Positions 26,658 to 35,923 of a stretch of 47,189 nt of DNA are shown here, piece after piece. The translations under genes and the position numbers were made by a program. The stretch's first letter is position 1. The number at the start of each line of letters is the position of its first letter. Below the pieces are notes generated by a model. It made no database searches and was not told the origin of the DNA. It saw only the letters and a program-made list of their open reading frames with translations. The stretch is from Gemmatimonadota bacterium (lineage in GTDB: Bacteria > Latescibacterota > UBA2968), in assembly GCA_002714465.1 (NCBI GenBank), contig PAXL01000005.1, positions 3,527 through 50,715 of the forward strand. Direction: 5' to 3'.

Positions 26658-27623
26658 TTAGCGCTCGCGGTCCACGACGCTGTGCACCGCGAGCTTCAGG
26701 GCCGTGATTGCATCGGATCCTGGTAGTCCTCTGAGGCTTCGTTCCGCAGAAGCGGCGTAAGCGCGCGCCTCATCTTTCGCGTGTTCGATGCCTCCGTATT
26801 TCTGCACAAACGTTTGTATTTCCTGCCAATCCTCGGCCGTGTTTACTCCGCGATGCACTTTGGTGCGGATTCCCTCGGCCTCGCCATTCTCACAGTTCTT
26901 GAGTGCTCTGATGATCGGCAACGTCAGCTTCTTCTCTCTGACATCGTTTCCGACCGGTTTCCCGAGTGTCTCCTCATCACCGATAAAGTCCAGAAGGTCA
27001 TCGGTGATCTGGAAGGCCATGCCTACGTCATTCCCAAAGGTGGACATATTTGAGATCTCTTCCTCATTCCCGCCACCCAATATTGCACCCACCTCGCAAG
27101 CGAGCGCGTAGAGAGAAGCGGTCTTCTTGTCGATCATCGTGAAGTAGATGGCGAGCTCGCCGTCGCCACCTTTCTCATCCTCGAGGATCTCGCCTTCGAT
27201 CATCCGGCGGATGGCACTCGTCGAAGCTTCCATGACTTCTATTGAACCAAGACCGACCAGCACTTCCATTGCTTTTACAAGGAGGAAGTCGCCCATCAGG
27301 ATTGCGGCATGGTTGCCCCATTTAACGTGGAGGCCTTCCGCACCCCTTCGGAACTCAGCGGAATCGAGCACGTCGTCGTGGATGAGCGTCCCTGTCTGCA
27401 GAATTTCGATACCCACTGCTGCGTCGATCGCCGTATCGGAGCACTCACCCACGGCCTGCGCAGCAAGCAAAGACAGAGCGGGACGGAAGTGCTTCCCTCT
27501 GTTCTTACCGAGGTAGCGTCCCATGGTTTGGACCTTGCCGACGTCCGAGTCCAAAGCCCTGTCGAGACGCCTCTCGAACTCTTGGATCTGGTCAGCGATG
27601 GGTGCGACGATCTGATCGAACAT
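26658..27623 (-). CDS. Polyprenyl diphosphate synthase (IspB-like)
   Basis: This is a trans-type prenyltransferase that condenses isopentenyl diphosphate into long-chain polyprenyl diphosphate, used for quinone side chains. The first aspartate-rich motif is in LIHDDVLDSAEFRRG (near 78-92) and the second in QITDDLLDFIGDEE (near 200-213). GKHFRPALSLLAA precedes the first. I chose ATG at 27623 (MFDQIVAPIADQI), which gives 321 residues, typical of octaprenyl/heptaprenyl synthases. The longer frame adds 16 unconserved residues. Chain length cannot be assigned with certainty. It is transcribed ahead of secDF but separated from it by a terminator. Confidence 0.9.
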   Translation of the reverse strand: MFDQIVAPIADQIQEFERRLDRALDSDVGKVQTMGRYLGKNRGKHFRPALSLLAAQAVGECSDTAIDAAVGIEILQTGTLIHDDVLDSAEFRRGAEGLHVKWGNHAAILMGDFLLVKAMEVLVGLGSIEVMEASTSAIRRMIEGEILEDEKGGDGELAIYFTMIDKKTASLYALACEVGAILGGGNEEEISNMSTFGNDVGMAFQITDDLLDFIGDEETLGKPVGNDVREKKLTLPIIRALKNCENGEAEGIRTKVHRGVNTAEDWQEIQTFVQKYGGIEHAKDEARAYAASAERSLRGLPGSDAITALKLAVHSVVDRER

Positions 27624-27715
27624 GCTACTGCTTGATGGATCCGGTTGCGGATTGTAGCAATCGTGGCGCACACGGTTCCCGCGTGCGTTTCGGAAAGCGC
27701 CCTGAAAAGCGATTC

Positions 27716-27744
27716 AAGCTAACAAAAAGCGGTGCCCAAGTCAA
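27716..27744 (-). promoter_or_regulatory. Candidate sigma-70 promoter for the polyprenyl synthase gene
   Basis: On the - strand TTGACT, 17 bases, TAGCTT, about 93 bp before the ATG. The -35 is good and the -10 is weak. Confidence 0.3.
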
Positions 27745-27793
27745 CTTCCATAGCAGAGTCGAAACCGAGTGCATCGCAACGGAAAACAAGATG

Positions 27794-28639
27794 TTACGCC
27801 GACTTCTGCATACACAGCAGACGTGGTTTCCCTGCTAGGTCATGTTGAACCTCGTGACACCCGTATTCAGACCGTTCGAACAGGGATATGATCGGGGAGG
27901 GATCTGTTCCCGGGAGTTCGAGCACGAGGCGTCCAGCACACGTCAGGAATCGATGGGCGTGTGAGGCGATCGACGCGTAACTGTCTGTTCCGTTAAGGCC
28001 GCCATCGAGTGCCAGATGGGGTTCGTAGTCTCTGACATCAGGGGTCAGAGATTCCAGGTCTGAGGTCTTGACGTATGGTGGGTTCGAGATGATGAGGTCG
28101 AACAGACCCTGGTAAAGGGGCAGTGCGTGGAGGCTGGCCCGGACAAGCCGGACATTGTCGCACCTGTTTGCCCTGCAGTTCGTGTCGGCGGCTTTCAGCG
28201 CCTCAGGGGATATGTCTAGTCCAACGACAAGCGTGTCTGGCCAATGTCTGGCGAATGCGATGGATATTGCGCCGGATCCTGTCCCGATATCAAGGATTGC
28301 GAAAGGGGAATTGCGCGTCTCACAGATGGTCGTGTCTACTATCCATTCCGTTTCGGGGCGAGGTATGAGGACATCGGGGGCGACCTGAATCTGGCAGCCG
28401 AGGAACTCGATCGACCCCAGCACATACTGAAGGGGCTCAGAGCACGCTCGGCGACGCACCAGTTTGTCGATGCAATCGTGTTCAGACGGTGTGATTTCGT
28501 GCGGAGGCGTGGCATAGAGAAGAGACCTGTCTTTCGACAGCACGTGGGCGACGATCCATTCCGCCTCGACCTGGGCGTTCTCGATACGGCTGGCTGTCAG
28601 CCGGCTAGTCGCTTCATTGATGATTTCTCGAAGGTCCAT
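27794..28639 (-). CDS. prmC: Release factor glutamine methyltransferase PrmC/HemK
   Basis: PrmC methylates the glutamine of the GGQ motif in release factors RF1 and RF2, which improves termination. The N-terminal helical domain (MDLREIINEATSRLTASRIENA) is followed by the SAM-binding ILDIGTGSGAISIAFA (near 116-131). The catalytic NPPY motif is in LIISNPPYVKTSDL (near 184-197). ATG at 28639 is used, since a TTG two codons upstream is less likely. It lies 58 bp downstream of prfA, its substrate gene, in the usual prfA-prmC order. The length is 281 residues, complete. Confidence 0.95.
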   Translation of the reverse strand: MDLREIINEATSRLTASRIENAQVEAEWIVAHVLSKDRSLLYATPPHEITPSEHDCIDKLVRRRACSEPLQYVLGSIEFLGCQIQVAPDVLIPRPETEWIVDTTICETRNSPFAILDIGTGSGAISIAFARHWPDTLVVGLDISPEALKAADTNCRANRCDNVRLVRASLHALPLYQGLFDLIISNPPYVKTSDLESLTPDVRDYEPHLALDGGLNGTDSYASIASHAHRFLTCAGRLVLELPGTDPSPIISLFERSEYGCHEVQHDLAGKPRLLCMQKSA

Positions 28640-28697
28640 TCGCAAACAGATGGGCGTGGCGGCGCCAATAGCCCGATCGATTCTCTGGTGAATCTGC

Positions 28698-29774
28698 TCA
28701 GGCGACTTCGGCTACGCTCTCAAGTTGTTCCGCCTGCTCGGCCAGCCGCAAAGCTTCGACGAGTTCTCCCAGGGCCCCATCTAGGATTTCCTCCAGGCGA
28801 TGAAGCGTCAGCTTGATCCTGTGGTCTGTTACGCGACCCTGTGGGAAGTTGTAGGTCCGGATCTTTGCGCTGCGATCACCGCTCCCGACCTGTTGCTTGC
28901 GGTCGGCCGACTCTTTGGCCTGCTGCTCCTGCACGGCGATGTCGTAAAGGCGTGACCGCAGCACCTTCATAGCCTTTGCCTTGTTCTTGTGCTGAGACTT
29001 CTCGTCCTGAATCTGGACCACGATTCCAGTCGGGATGTGTGTGATCCGGACGGCCGAGTCCGTCGTGTTGACGCTCTGGCCGCCGGGACCCGAGGATCGA
29101 TACACGTCGATCTTCAGGTCGTTTTGGTCGATGTTTATGTCGACATCCTCTGCTTCGGGCAGTACGGCCACCGTGGCCGTTGAGGTGTGGATCCGTCCGC
29201 TCGATTCCGTTTCCGGGATTCTCTGAACACGGTGGACACCGCTTTCGTACTTGGTGTGTCTGAAGACATCCTTCCCCGTGATGAGGAAGATGATCTCCTT
29301 GTAGCCTCCGATCCCCGTGACGTTAGATCCTAGGATTTCGACGTTGGCACCGATCGACTCCGAGAATTTCGAATACATCCTGAAGAGATCCGATGCGAAC
29401 AATGCCGCTTCGTCACCCCCGGCACCCGCTCGTATCTCCACGACGGTGTTCTTGCTGTCGTTCGGGTCACGAGGGAGCATCAAGACTTTGAGGTCGGCAG
29501 CTAGGCTGGTCTCTTTCTGTGTGAGGTCTTCGAGCTCGAGCGATGCCATCTCCTTGAGCTCGTCGTCGTCAGACTCGCTCAGGATCTCCTCTGTCTCCGT
29601 GAGGCCCTTGCAAACCTCGCGGTATTGCCGGTAGGTCGCGACGAGCTCTTCCAAGCCGCTCTGCTCGGTCGATAGATCACGTATCAGCGCCGGGTTGGTA
29701 GCCACCTCCGGCTTCGCCATCTCTTCCGATATCTCCTCGTAGCGCTTCTCGACGCTCTCGAGTTGCTCGAACAT
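28698..29774 (-). CDS. prfA: Peptide chain release factor 1
   Basis: RF1 recognises UAA and UAG and triggers peptide release. The GGQ motif lies in RSSGPGGQSVNTTDSAVRITH (near 223-243), with the glutamine modified by PrmC. The PxT-type anticodon loop region and GAGGDEAALFASDLFRMY (near 115-132) are also typical of RF1. The length is 358 residues, normal for the family. Its own start region sits just downstream of a terminator-like hairpin after rpmE2, so expression probably depends on partial read-through or a very short promoter. The presence of RF1 fits the use of TAG stops in several genes here. Confidence 0.96.
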   Translation of the reverse strand: MFEQLESVEKRYEEISEEMAKPEVATNPALIRDLSTEQSGLEELVATYRQYREVCKGLTETEEILSESDDDELKEMASLELEDLTQKETSLAADLKVLMLPRDPNDSKNTVVEIRAGAGGDEAALFASDLFRMYSKFSESIGANVEILGSNVTGIGGYKEIIFLITGKDVFRHTKYESGVHRVQRIPETESSGRIHTSTATVAVLPEAEDVDINIDQNDLKIDVYRSSGPGGQSVNTTDSAVRITHIPTGIVVQIQDEKSQHKNKAKAMKVLRSRLYDIAVQEQQAKESADRKQQVGSGDRSAKIRTYNFPQGRVTDHRIKLTLHRLEEILDGALGELVEALRLAEQAEQLESVAEVA

Positions 29775-29807
29775 ATCGTCATCCCTCGTCGCGTTGACTC
29801 TCGGGGT

Positions 29808-29863
29808 ACAAAAAGGAGAGAGGTGGCGGAACCTCCTGCATTTTCGGGGGCCGCCACCTCTCT
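29808..29863 (-). terminator. Terminator between rpmE2 and prfA
   Basis: Arms at 29817-29829 and 29851-29863 are a perfect 13-bp inverted repeat. On the - strand the hairpin is followed by CCTTTTTG. It would cut most transcripts after rpmE2 and leave prfA-prmC to read-through. Confidence 0.7.
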
Positions 29864-29882
29864 ATGTTCCAGTCTTCTAAAG

Positions 29883-30248
29883 CTAATTGTCTGAGGATTC
29901 TGCCGCAGGCTCTTCAGCCGCAGTGTCGGCTGCCACAGGTGTTTCCTCTACCCGATGGGCCTCTGGAGCCGCTTCATCTTCTGAGGCTTGACCGCTTTCC
30001 ATACCGTATCTCTGGCGGTAGCGGTCAATCATACCGGCTGTATCGATAAGCTTCATCTTACCCGTATAGAACGGGTGCGAGGCCGAGCTGATCTCGACTC
30101 GAATGAGCGGATAGCTGTTTCCGTCTTCCCACTCGATCATCTCTTCTGACGTTCTGGTCGACTTGGTCAGCACCTTGTAGGGTGGGTCGACGCTGGAGTC
30201 CATGAAGACGACGTTTTGGTAGCTCGGATGGATTTCTAGCTTCATCAT
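29883..30248 (-). CDS. rpmE2: Ribosomal protein L31 type B with acidic tail
   Basis: L31 bridges the two ribosomal subunits. The core (about residues 1-75) has [27 protein letters not shown], and the C-terminal [29 protein letters not shown]. There are no zinc cysteines, so this is the type B (zinc-free) form. The last 40 residues are an Ala/Glu/Pro-rich tail (about 80-121) not present in standard L31. Two ATGs in a row at 30248 and 30245 follow AGGAG; either can serve. The gene sits directly downstream of rho, the commonly seen rho-rpmE order. Confidence 0.92.
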   Translation of the reverse strand: MMKLEIHPSYQNVVFMDSSVDPPYKVLTKSTRTSEEMIEWEDGNSYPLIRVEISSASHPFYTGKMKLIDTAGMIDRYRQRYGMESGQASEDEAAPEAHRVEETPVAADTAAEEPAAESSDN

Positions 30249-30284
30249 TGTGCTCCTGATCTCAGATTGCATGTCAAGGAACGA

Positions 30285-30313
30285 AATATATAGAAACGGT
30301 TATCTTTCCGCAA
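30285..30313 (-). promoter_or_regulatory. Candidate sigma-70 promoter for rpmE2
   Basis: On the - strand TTGCGG, 17 bases, TATATT, about 37 bp before the ATG. The -10 matches five of six. It lies in the 90-bp gap after rho and may give rpmE2 its own transcript. Confidence 0.4.
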
Positions 30314-30338
30314 TTTAAGAGCGGTTCAGCAGCCTGAT

Positions 30339-31625
30339 CTACAGGACAGGCTCGCTCATCGAGTTCAGGAAATCCTCGTTCGTGTCGGTCTGCTGCATCC
30401 TCTCTTGGAGGAATTCCATCGCTTCTAGCGCGGGCATCTGGTTGAGCAGCTTCCGCATGATCCAAGCTCTGTTAAGCTCCTTTTCGCCTAGAAGTAGCTC
30501 TTCCTTCCGGGTACTAGATTCGCTGACCGCGATGGCCGGGTAGAGCCGACGCTGACTGAGGCGACGATCGAGCTTGAGCTCCATGTTACCCGTGCCCTTG
30601 AACTCCTCGAAGATCACGTCGTCCATCCGGCTGCCCGTTTCAACGAGCGCCGTTGCGATGATCGTGAGGCTTCCGCCCTCCTCGATGTTCCGAGCGGCAC
30701 CAAAGAAGCGCTTCGGCCATTGCATGGCGCTTGAATCGAGACCACCCGTCAGGATCCTGCCGCTGTGCGGGACGACAGTGTTGTAGGCGCGGGCAAGACG
30801 CGTGATGCTATCGAGTAGGATCACGACGTCCTGCTGGTGCTCAACCAGCCGCTTGGCCTTTTCGATAACCATGTCGGCAACCTGTACGTGCCGTGTTGCA
30901 GGCTCATCGAAGGTAGAGCTAATGACCTCGCCGTTGACCGATCTGAGCATGTCCGTTACTTCCTCGGGGCGCTCATCGATCAGCAGGACAATCAGGTTGA
31001 TTTCGGGGTGATTTTTTGTAATCGCGTTAGCGATCTTCTGGAGCAGCATGGTCTTACCCGTGAACGGCGGGGCGACGATCATGCCGCGCTGACCCTTCCC
31101 AATGGGGGTGAGCATTGTCATGATCCTGGAGGACATCTCTTTCTTGTCATACTCCAGTTCGAGACGATCTGTCGGGTGCAGCGGTGTCAGGTTGTCAAAG
31201 ATCGTTTTCTGCTTGGCCTGCTCCGGGTCCGTTAAGTTGACGGCTTCGACACGGATCAGGGCGAAATACTTCTCGTCACCCTTTGGCGGGCGAATCTGAC
31301 CCGAGATCGTGTCACCCGTCCGCAGGTTAAATCGCTTGATCTGGGAGTGCGAGACATAGATGTCGTCGGGACCAGGCAGGTAGTTGTACTTCGGCGAGCG
31401 AAGGAAGCCGAACCCGTCCTCGAGGATCTCCAAAACACCTTGAGCGAAGATGAGACCCGATCTTTCGGTCTGCGCCTGCAGGATCGAGAAGATCAGCTCT
31501 TGTTTTCGTAAACTGCTGTATCCATTGACGTTAAGATTATTTGCCAGCTTGTTGAGTTCAGGAATTTTCATCTCCTGAAGTTCCATGATGTCGAGCTTGT
31601 CTGGTTTTACTTTTTCCTTGTCCAT
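30339..31625 (-). CDS. rho: Transcription termination factor Rho
   Basis: Rho is the hexameric RNA helicase that ends many transcripts. The N-terminal Rho-N domain ([32 protein letters not shown]) is followed by the cold-shock-like RNA-binding domain ([29 protein letters not shown], about 64-92). The ATPase core comes next, with Walker A in [14 protein letters not shown] (near 185-198; the usual GKG is FTGKT here) and the [10 protein letters not shown] motif. The Q-loop and R-loop region ends [12 protein letters not shown]. The length is 428 residues. A roughly 320-nt leader lies upstream. The order rho-rpmE2-prfA-prmC is conserved in many bacteria. Confidence 0.96.
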   Translation of the reverse strand: MDKEKVKPDKLDIMELQEMKIPELNKLANNLNVNGYSSLRKQELIFSILQAQTERSGLIFAQGVLEILEDGFGFLRSPKYNYLPGPDDIYVSHSQIKRFNLRTGDTISGQIRPPKGDEKYFALIRVEAVNLTDPEQAKQKTIFDNLTPLHPTDRLELEYDKKEMSSRIMTMLTPIGKGQRGMIVAPPFTGKTMLLQKIANAITKNHPEINLIVLLIDERPEEVTDMLRSVNGEVISSTFDEPATRHVQVADMVIEKAKRLVEHQQDVVILLDSITRLARAYNTVVPHSGRILTGGLDSSAMQWPKRFFGAARNIEEGGSLTIIATALVETGSRMDDVIFEEFKGTGNMELKLDRRLSQRRLYPAIAVSESSTRKEELLLGEKELNRAWIMRKLLNQMPALEAMEFLQERMQQTDTNEDFLNSMSEPVL

Positions 31626-31972
31626 AAGAAGACTGGGTGTCCCTCCCGTTAGGATGGCTTGATGTCGCGAAGATCTAGGCGGAGACCCGTCAGCTACGCA
31701 ACGGCTGGTTTTGATTTGTCTGGCTGTGATTAAAGAGATGTGTTAGCGAATCAGGTTCGTTCAGGGAATTTCAGGATCGCAGCTTTGCGAGAGGCTTTGC
31801 GCAGTATGTCGGTCGGGGGTGCCTGTCAGGTGCCCAAGGAATTTCCCCGGATTGGCGCGAGCAGAGAGTTTGATGGGAAAAGGTGTATGGCCTGTCGAAA
31901 ACCCAGCTTGGAAGATTGCCGTGAACAGAACAATCCTTTCATCGCCCATATGAAAAGCAATCCCTATCCGTC
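31626..31972 (-). promoter_or_regulatory. Long untranslated leader of rho
   Basis: There is no credible gene in these roughly 350 bases. On the - strand several stretches are C-rich and G-poor (for example around 31845-31895), which is what Rho loading sites look like. Autogenous termination in a long leader is known for rho in E. coli. The assignment here is an inference from composition and position. Confidence 0.35.
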
Positions 31973-31978
31973 TGTCAA
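31950..31978 (-). promoter_or_regulatory. Candidate sigma-70 promoter for rho
   Basis: On the - strand TTGACA (perfect), 17 bases, TTTCAT. It lies immediately after glnD and about 325 bp before the rho ATG. Confidence 0.4.
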
Positions 31979-31985
31979 GCCTTTT

Positions 31986-34622
31986 TTACGTATCGGCCAG
32001 TTTTTCAAGGAGTTTAGAGCGAATTTCATCCAGCTCTGAGGGATCCTCAATCTTCCCCGAATCCTTGTGTGCGACGTAGAAAGCGTCTATGGCTCGGTCG
32101 GCCTGCGTGCCGATCCTCGCTGTGCTGATGTCGAGGTTCAGGTCGGACAGGGCTTCCGTGATCCTGTAGAGGAGTCCGACCTCGTCAAGGGCGAAGATGT
32201 CGATGACGGTGTACTGGTCCGATATGTCGTTGTCGATCCGGATCTCGGTCGATACGACTCGGGCAGTGCGCTGCTTGCGAGACCATCTTGCCTGGTGCTT
32301 CTCGATGAGCTCCCGAATCTCAGTCGATCCGTCCAGCACTTTCCTGAGCTGCGCCTCGACTATCTTCCGTCTATCCTCGCCTACTGATTCATCGGGGCTC
32401 GTGACCTGAAAGGTGTCGATAACGATACCGTCTCGACGTGTATAGGCCTGCGCTCTGAAGATGTTGAGGCCGTTAGTGGCGAGAACACCACAGATCTGTG
32501 AAAGCCTGTAAGGGAGGTCTCTCGTGCATATCGTGACCTCGGAGAAGGCTTCGGAGTCAGAGAAGTCGACCGAGACCGAGGCCTTGTCGAGTCTCCCAAT
32601 CAGCTCGAGGTGAGTCGCGACCTCGTTTCCTCTGACCGTCTGGGCGTATCGGATCGGTAGCGACCTGAGATGTGCCTCGACGGTGTCCTTCGGGATGCGG
32701 TCCTCTAGTTCGCCGATGACCTGGGGGATGGCTAGGTCCTGCTCTTCCTGGTCGGACCCCGATACGACCTGAAATGTCTTTATGAATAGCTCCCAGAGCA
32801 GCTGACCTTTCCAGGCGCTCCACGCGGTATTGGTCACACCGGAGAGGTCCGCGTAGGTCAGGAGACAGAGCATCCTCAAGTCTTCCCCGGTCCTAAATTG
32901 CTTCGCAAACTCCTGGATCATCTCTTCGTCACCCAGGTCTCTGCGCTGAGAGATGTGGGACATGCTGAGGTGCTGTCTGACGAGAAATGCGACCGACTCC
33001 ACCCACTTCGTGGGCAGCCCGATTCTCTCGAGGAAGGTGCGCGTCATGTTCTCCCCCTCGACGCTGTGATCTTTACCCCGTCGCGCTTTACCGACATCAT
33101 GCATGAGAAGGGCGAGATACAGGAGCTCTCGTCTTGCCAGGTCGTCGTAGAGACGCTTGAAGGGGCGGAGATCGGAAGGCAGGCTAGCGCCAAGTCCGAG
33201 ATCCTCGAGGTTCCGGATCGTCACCAGCGTGTGCTCGTCGGCCGAATAGATATGATAGAGGTTGTACTGGACCAGACAGGTCAGACTGTCGAATTCTGGG
33301 ATGTAGGCACCCAAGACGCCTAGGTCGTGCATTCGACGGAGGGTGATCGCCACGTCGGAAGGGAATCTAAGGATCTCTAGAAAAATCTTAGCAGCCTTGG
33401 GTGAGGCGCGGAGCTCATCGTCGATCAAGTGCAGATTGTCCCTTATTGCCTGTTGGGCCGTGTGGTTGATCCTTGCGCCGAATCGCTGGGCATCGAGGAA
33501 AAGACTAAGAAGCCTGTGTGGATCCTGATCGAAGAACTTGCGACGGCGCTTTGGCAGCTGGATCTGCGTGTGCGAGAGGATGGCCCCGTCATCTAGGGGT
33601 CTACGTACGATCAGATCGAGCGCTAGGTTGGCGATGGACGGTGTACTGAGCTTCTCGCAGACGAGGTCTGTTAACTGGTGTATAGTCCGGGCGTGCGAGT
33701 AGTAATCGCGCATGAACTGCTCGACACCCATCTCCTGGTCGTTGTCCGTGTAACCGAGACCGTGGGCTATGATCGGCTGCAGGTCGTGCTCAAGAATGTC
33801 GTGTTTCTTGCCTGTGTGGAAGTGGAGCTCGTTGCGAATACGGAGGACGTTGCTGAGCGCTTCTGCGTAGGTTGCGTGTGCCCGTTTAGAGAGGAGGTGC
33901 TCCTCGAGGAAGCCGTGGGGTGCCACTCGGTTCCGCTTTGCTGTAAGGATCCAGCCCGCCGAGTGAGCGTCTCTGAGCCCGCCAGGATTCTCCTTGATGT
34001 TCGGTTCCTGGAGCTGAACGGAGGATTCATTCGTTCGCACAACGCGTTCGGCGATCTTCTGTCTCACAAAGGCTCTCGCCCTTCGTCCCGTGAATCGGGC
34101 GACCATAGTCGATCTGAAGTGGTTGTGCAACGCTCTGTCGCCGGCGAGGAACCGGTTTTCGAGCATCGCTGTGAGGGACTCGAAATCCTCCTCTCCGGCC
34201 TGTACGCAGTCAGAGATGGTGCGCGTGCTGTAACCGACTTCGAAGCGGAGATCCCACAGTGTGTGGAGGACGGACCTAGTGATCGGATCGCTCTTCTGTA
34301 CCTTATCGAACAGGAACAGCAGGTCGATGTCAGACTTCGGGTTGAGTTGTCCCCGTCCGTAGCCACCCAGTGCGATGATCGCATACCCGGAACGGAGTGT
34401 CCTAGGGTGTGCACCGCGTGCTTCCTCAAATAGGGCATGGATCAGGTTGTCGGCGGAGTCTGTAACTGTTCGAACCACGTCGAGACCGGAGCCCCCATCC
34501 CTGTGGAGCTTGTAAGCGCGATCCCATTCGTCTTTGACATAGGCCTGCAGGACGACAAGCCGGTCTTTACTTTCGACCGTCCCGAGGTTTTCACTGAGCG
34601 TTGTGGTTCCCGGGGAGTTCAT
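31986..34622 (-). CDS. glnD: PII uridylyltransferase/uridylyl-removing enzyme GlnD
   Basis: GlnD senses glutamine and adds or removes UMP on PII proteins. In 878 residues I see the nucleotidyltransferase motif GGYGRGQLNPKSDIDLLFLFD (about 86-106) and the HD domain LLMHDVGKARRGKDHSVEGE (about 503-522). Two C-terminal ACT domains lie near 697-775 and 805-878 (RDLPYRLSQICGVLATNGL; ALDEVGLLYRITEALSDLNLD). The catalytic G-x11-DxD arrangement is intact. No glnB/glnK (PII) gene is in the window. It is divergent from the ntrB-ntrC pair across a 220-bp gap, so the nitrogen-signalling genes sit together. Confidence 0.95.
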   Translation of the reverse strand: MNSPGTTTLSENLGTVESKDRLVVLQAYVKDEWDRAYKLHRDGGSGLDVVRTVTDSADNLIHALFEEARGAHPRTLRSGYAIIALGGYGRGQLNPKSDIDLLFLFDKVQKSDPITRSVLHTLWDLRFEVGYSTRTISDCVQAGEEDFESLTAMLENRFLAGDRALHNHFRSTMVARFTGRRARAFVRQKIAERVVRTNESSVQLQEPNIKENPGGLRDAHSAGWILTAKRNRVAPHGFLEEHLLSKRAHATYAEALSNVLRIRNELHFHTGKKHDILEHDLQPIIAHGLGYTDNDQEMGVEQFMRDYYSHARTIHQLTDLVCEKLSTPSIANLALDLIVRRPLDDGAILSHTQIQLPKRRRKFFDQDPHRLLSLFLDAQRFGARINHTAQQAIRDNLHLIDDELRASPKAAKIFLEILRFPSDVAITLRRMHDLGVLGAYIPEFDSLTCLVQYNLYHIYSADEHTLVTIRNLEDLGLGASLPSDLRPFKRLYDDLARRELLYLALLMHDVGKARRGKDHSVEGENMTRTFLERIGLPTKWVESVAFLVRQHLSMSHISQRRDLGDEEMIQEFAKQFRTGEDLRMLCLLTYADLSGVTNTAWSAWKGQLLWELFIKTFQVVSGSDQEEQDLAIPQVIGELEDRIPKDTVEAHLRSLPIRYAQTVRGNEVATHLELIGRLDKASVSVDFSDSEAFSEVTICTRDLPYRLSQICGVLATNGLNIFRAQAYTRRDGIVIDTFQVTSPDESVGEDRRKIVEAQLRKVLDGSTEIRELIEKHQARWSRKQRTARVVSTEIRIDNDISDQYTVIDIFALDEVGLLYRITEALSDLNLDISTARIGTQADRAIDAFYVAHKDSGKIEDPSELDEIRSKLLEKLADT

Positions 34623-34728
34623 CGCGTAGAAATGTGGCTCAAAGGACGTGGAGTGCCGCGTCGTGCTGAGAGCCGAGGTCGATAGTTGATCAAGTATGAT
34701 GTGCCTTGGTCGTTCCTCGGTGTCACTG

Positions 34729-34757
34729 TTGTGTAAGATCTTTAATATAACTGTAAT
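34729..34757 (+). promoter_or_regulatory. Candidate sigma-70 promoter for the ntrB-like gene
   Basis: TTGTGT, 17 bases, TGTAAT (five of six at -10) in the A/T-rich middle of the glnD/ntrB divergent gap. The start codon lies about 87 bp downstream. Confidence 0.4.
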
Positions 34758-34843
34758 TTAACGCTCGCAGGCTATCTTGCCTTCACCAAGTGGCTGACTT
34801 AGGTTTTGGCGCGCCAATCCTGCAGCCACAAGGGCGGTAAATC

Positions 34844-35923
34844 GTGTCACTTTCACAATCCGATCAGAGCAAGACCGTACTCGAGAGTCTTGGCGAGGGG
34901 ATCATTGCCTTTGGCTCCGACCGACGTGCAGTAGTCGCGAATTCGTATGCGTCGAGGTTGATGGTATGGGATGGACCTGTCGAAGGGGAGCGCGCGGCCG
35001 ATCTGCTCGGAAACATACCTGACGTGCTCGACCTCGTCGACAGAGGGCTCGAGTCGGGTAGCTTCGTGACCCACCACGACGCGACGATCACCATAAGCAG
35101 CAATGTGCCGCTTCGACACCTGCGCATAAGTACCTCACCTATCGACTATGGGGATTCCAAAGGCCTGGTCTTGGTGTTGAGGGATGTGTCCGACATGAAA
35201 CGGATGGAACGTGAGATCTTTCAGGCTGAGAAGATGACGGCTCTAGGGCGCCTCGCCGCATCGGTCGCGCACGAGGTTCGTAATCCGCTCGGTGCCGTAA
35301 ACCTTCAGCTGCAGCTTCTCGAGGAAGACGCAGCGGACATGGTCGATTCGGAGCGGAACCGGCTGCTGCGACGTATCAATATCGCGAACGCTGAGATCAA
35401 GCGCCTCGACCGGATTGTCGGGAACTTCCTTAGGTTTTCGCGCGCGCCCCAGGTGCAATTCCAGAGACTGTCTCTGAACGAGGTTGTGCAACGCGTGTTC
35501 GATCTCGTAACGCCCGAAGCAAGGGATCAGGGCGTGCGTCTTGTTCCGGATCTAGCGCAAGGTCTTCCACTGATCGACGGTGACGAGGGCCAGCTGTCCC
35601 AGGCTATCCTGAACATCACGGTGAACGCTTTCCACGCGATTCGGGGTGAGGGTAAGGTCAGAGCGGAAACGAGAAGGGTTGGTTCGGGTGTTTGTGTCGC
35701 GATTACGGACGATGGTGCCGGGATCGCTGAGGTCGATCTGGACCGCGTGTTCGAGTTCTACTACACGACGAAGGACGAAGGTACTGGTTTGGGCCTGTCG
35801 ATTGCCCAACGCATCGTTTTCGAGCACGGCGGCAGGCTGGATGTTCGAAGCGAGAAGGGTAAAGGATCCACGTTCGAGATGATCTTCCCGTCTGCAGAAA
35901 CAGAAGAGGATCAGATTGGCTGA
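34844..35923 (+). CDS. NtrB-like PAS histidine kinase
   Basis: This is a soluble two-component sensor kinase that pairs with the next gene. The N-terminal PAS-like region (about 8-115) contains ESLGEGIIAFGSDRRAVVANSYASRLM. The HisKA domain carries the phospho-acceptor His143 in SVAHEVRNPLG. The ATPase domain shows the N box (LNITVNAFHAI), G1 (ITDDGAGIAEVD) and G2 (DEGTGLGLSIAQ). No membrane segment is seen, so it should read a cytoplasmic signal, as NtrB does through PII. The GTG start and the 8-base overlap with the regulator support co-translation. The signal is not proven. Confidence 0.85.
   Translation: MSLSQSDQSKTVLESLGEGIIAFGSDRRAVVANSYASRLMVWDGPVEGERAADLLGNIPDVLDLVDRGLESGSFVTHHDATITISSNVPLRHLRISTSPIDYGDSKGLVLVLRDVSDMKRMEREIFQAEKMTALGRLAASVAHEVRNPLGAVNLQLQLLEEDAADMVDSERNRLLRRINIANAEIKRLDRIVGNFLRFSRAPQVQFQRLSLNEVVQRVFDLVTPEARDQGVRLVPDLAQGLPLIDGDEGQLSQAILNITVNAFHAIRGEGKVRAETRRVGSGVCVAITDDGAGIAEVDLDRVFEFYYTTKDEGTGLGLSIAQRIVFEHGGRLDVRSEKGKGSTFEMIFPSAETEEDQIG

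Noticed and set aside
31740..32039. Open frame of 99 codons on the + strand between rho and glnD
   Set aside because: No family resemblance, no ribosome site, runs antisense into the glnD end; better explained as part of the rho leader region.
34800..34830. Possible sigma-54 site before the ntrB-like gene (TTGGCGCGCC...CTGCAG)
   Set aside because: The GG-to-GC spacing is twelve bases instead of ten.
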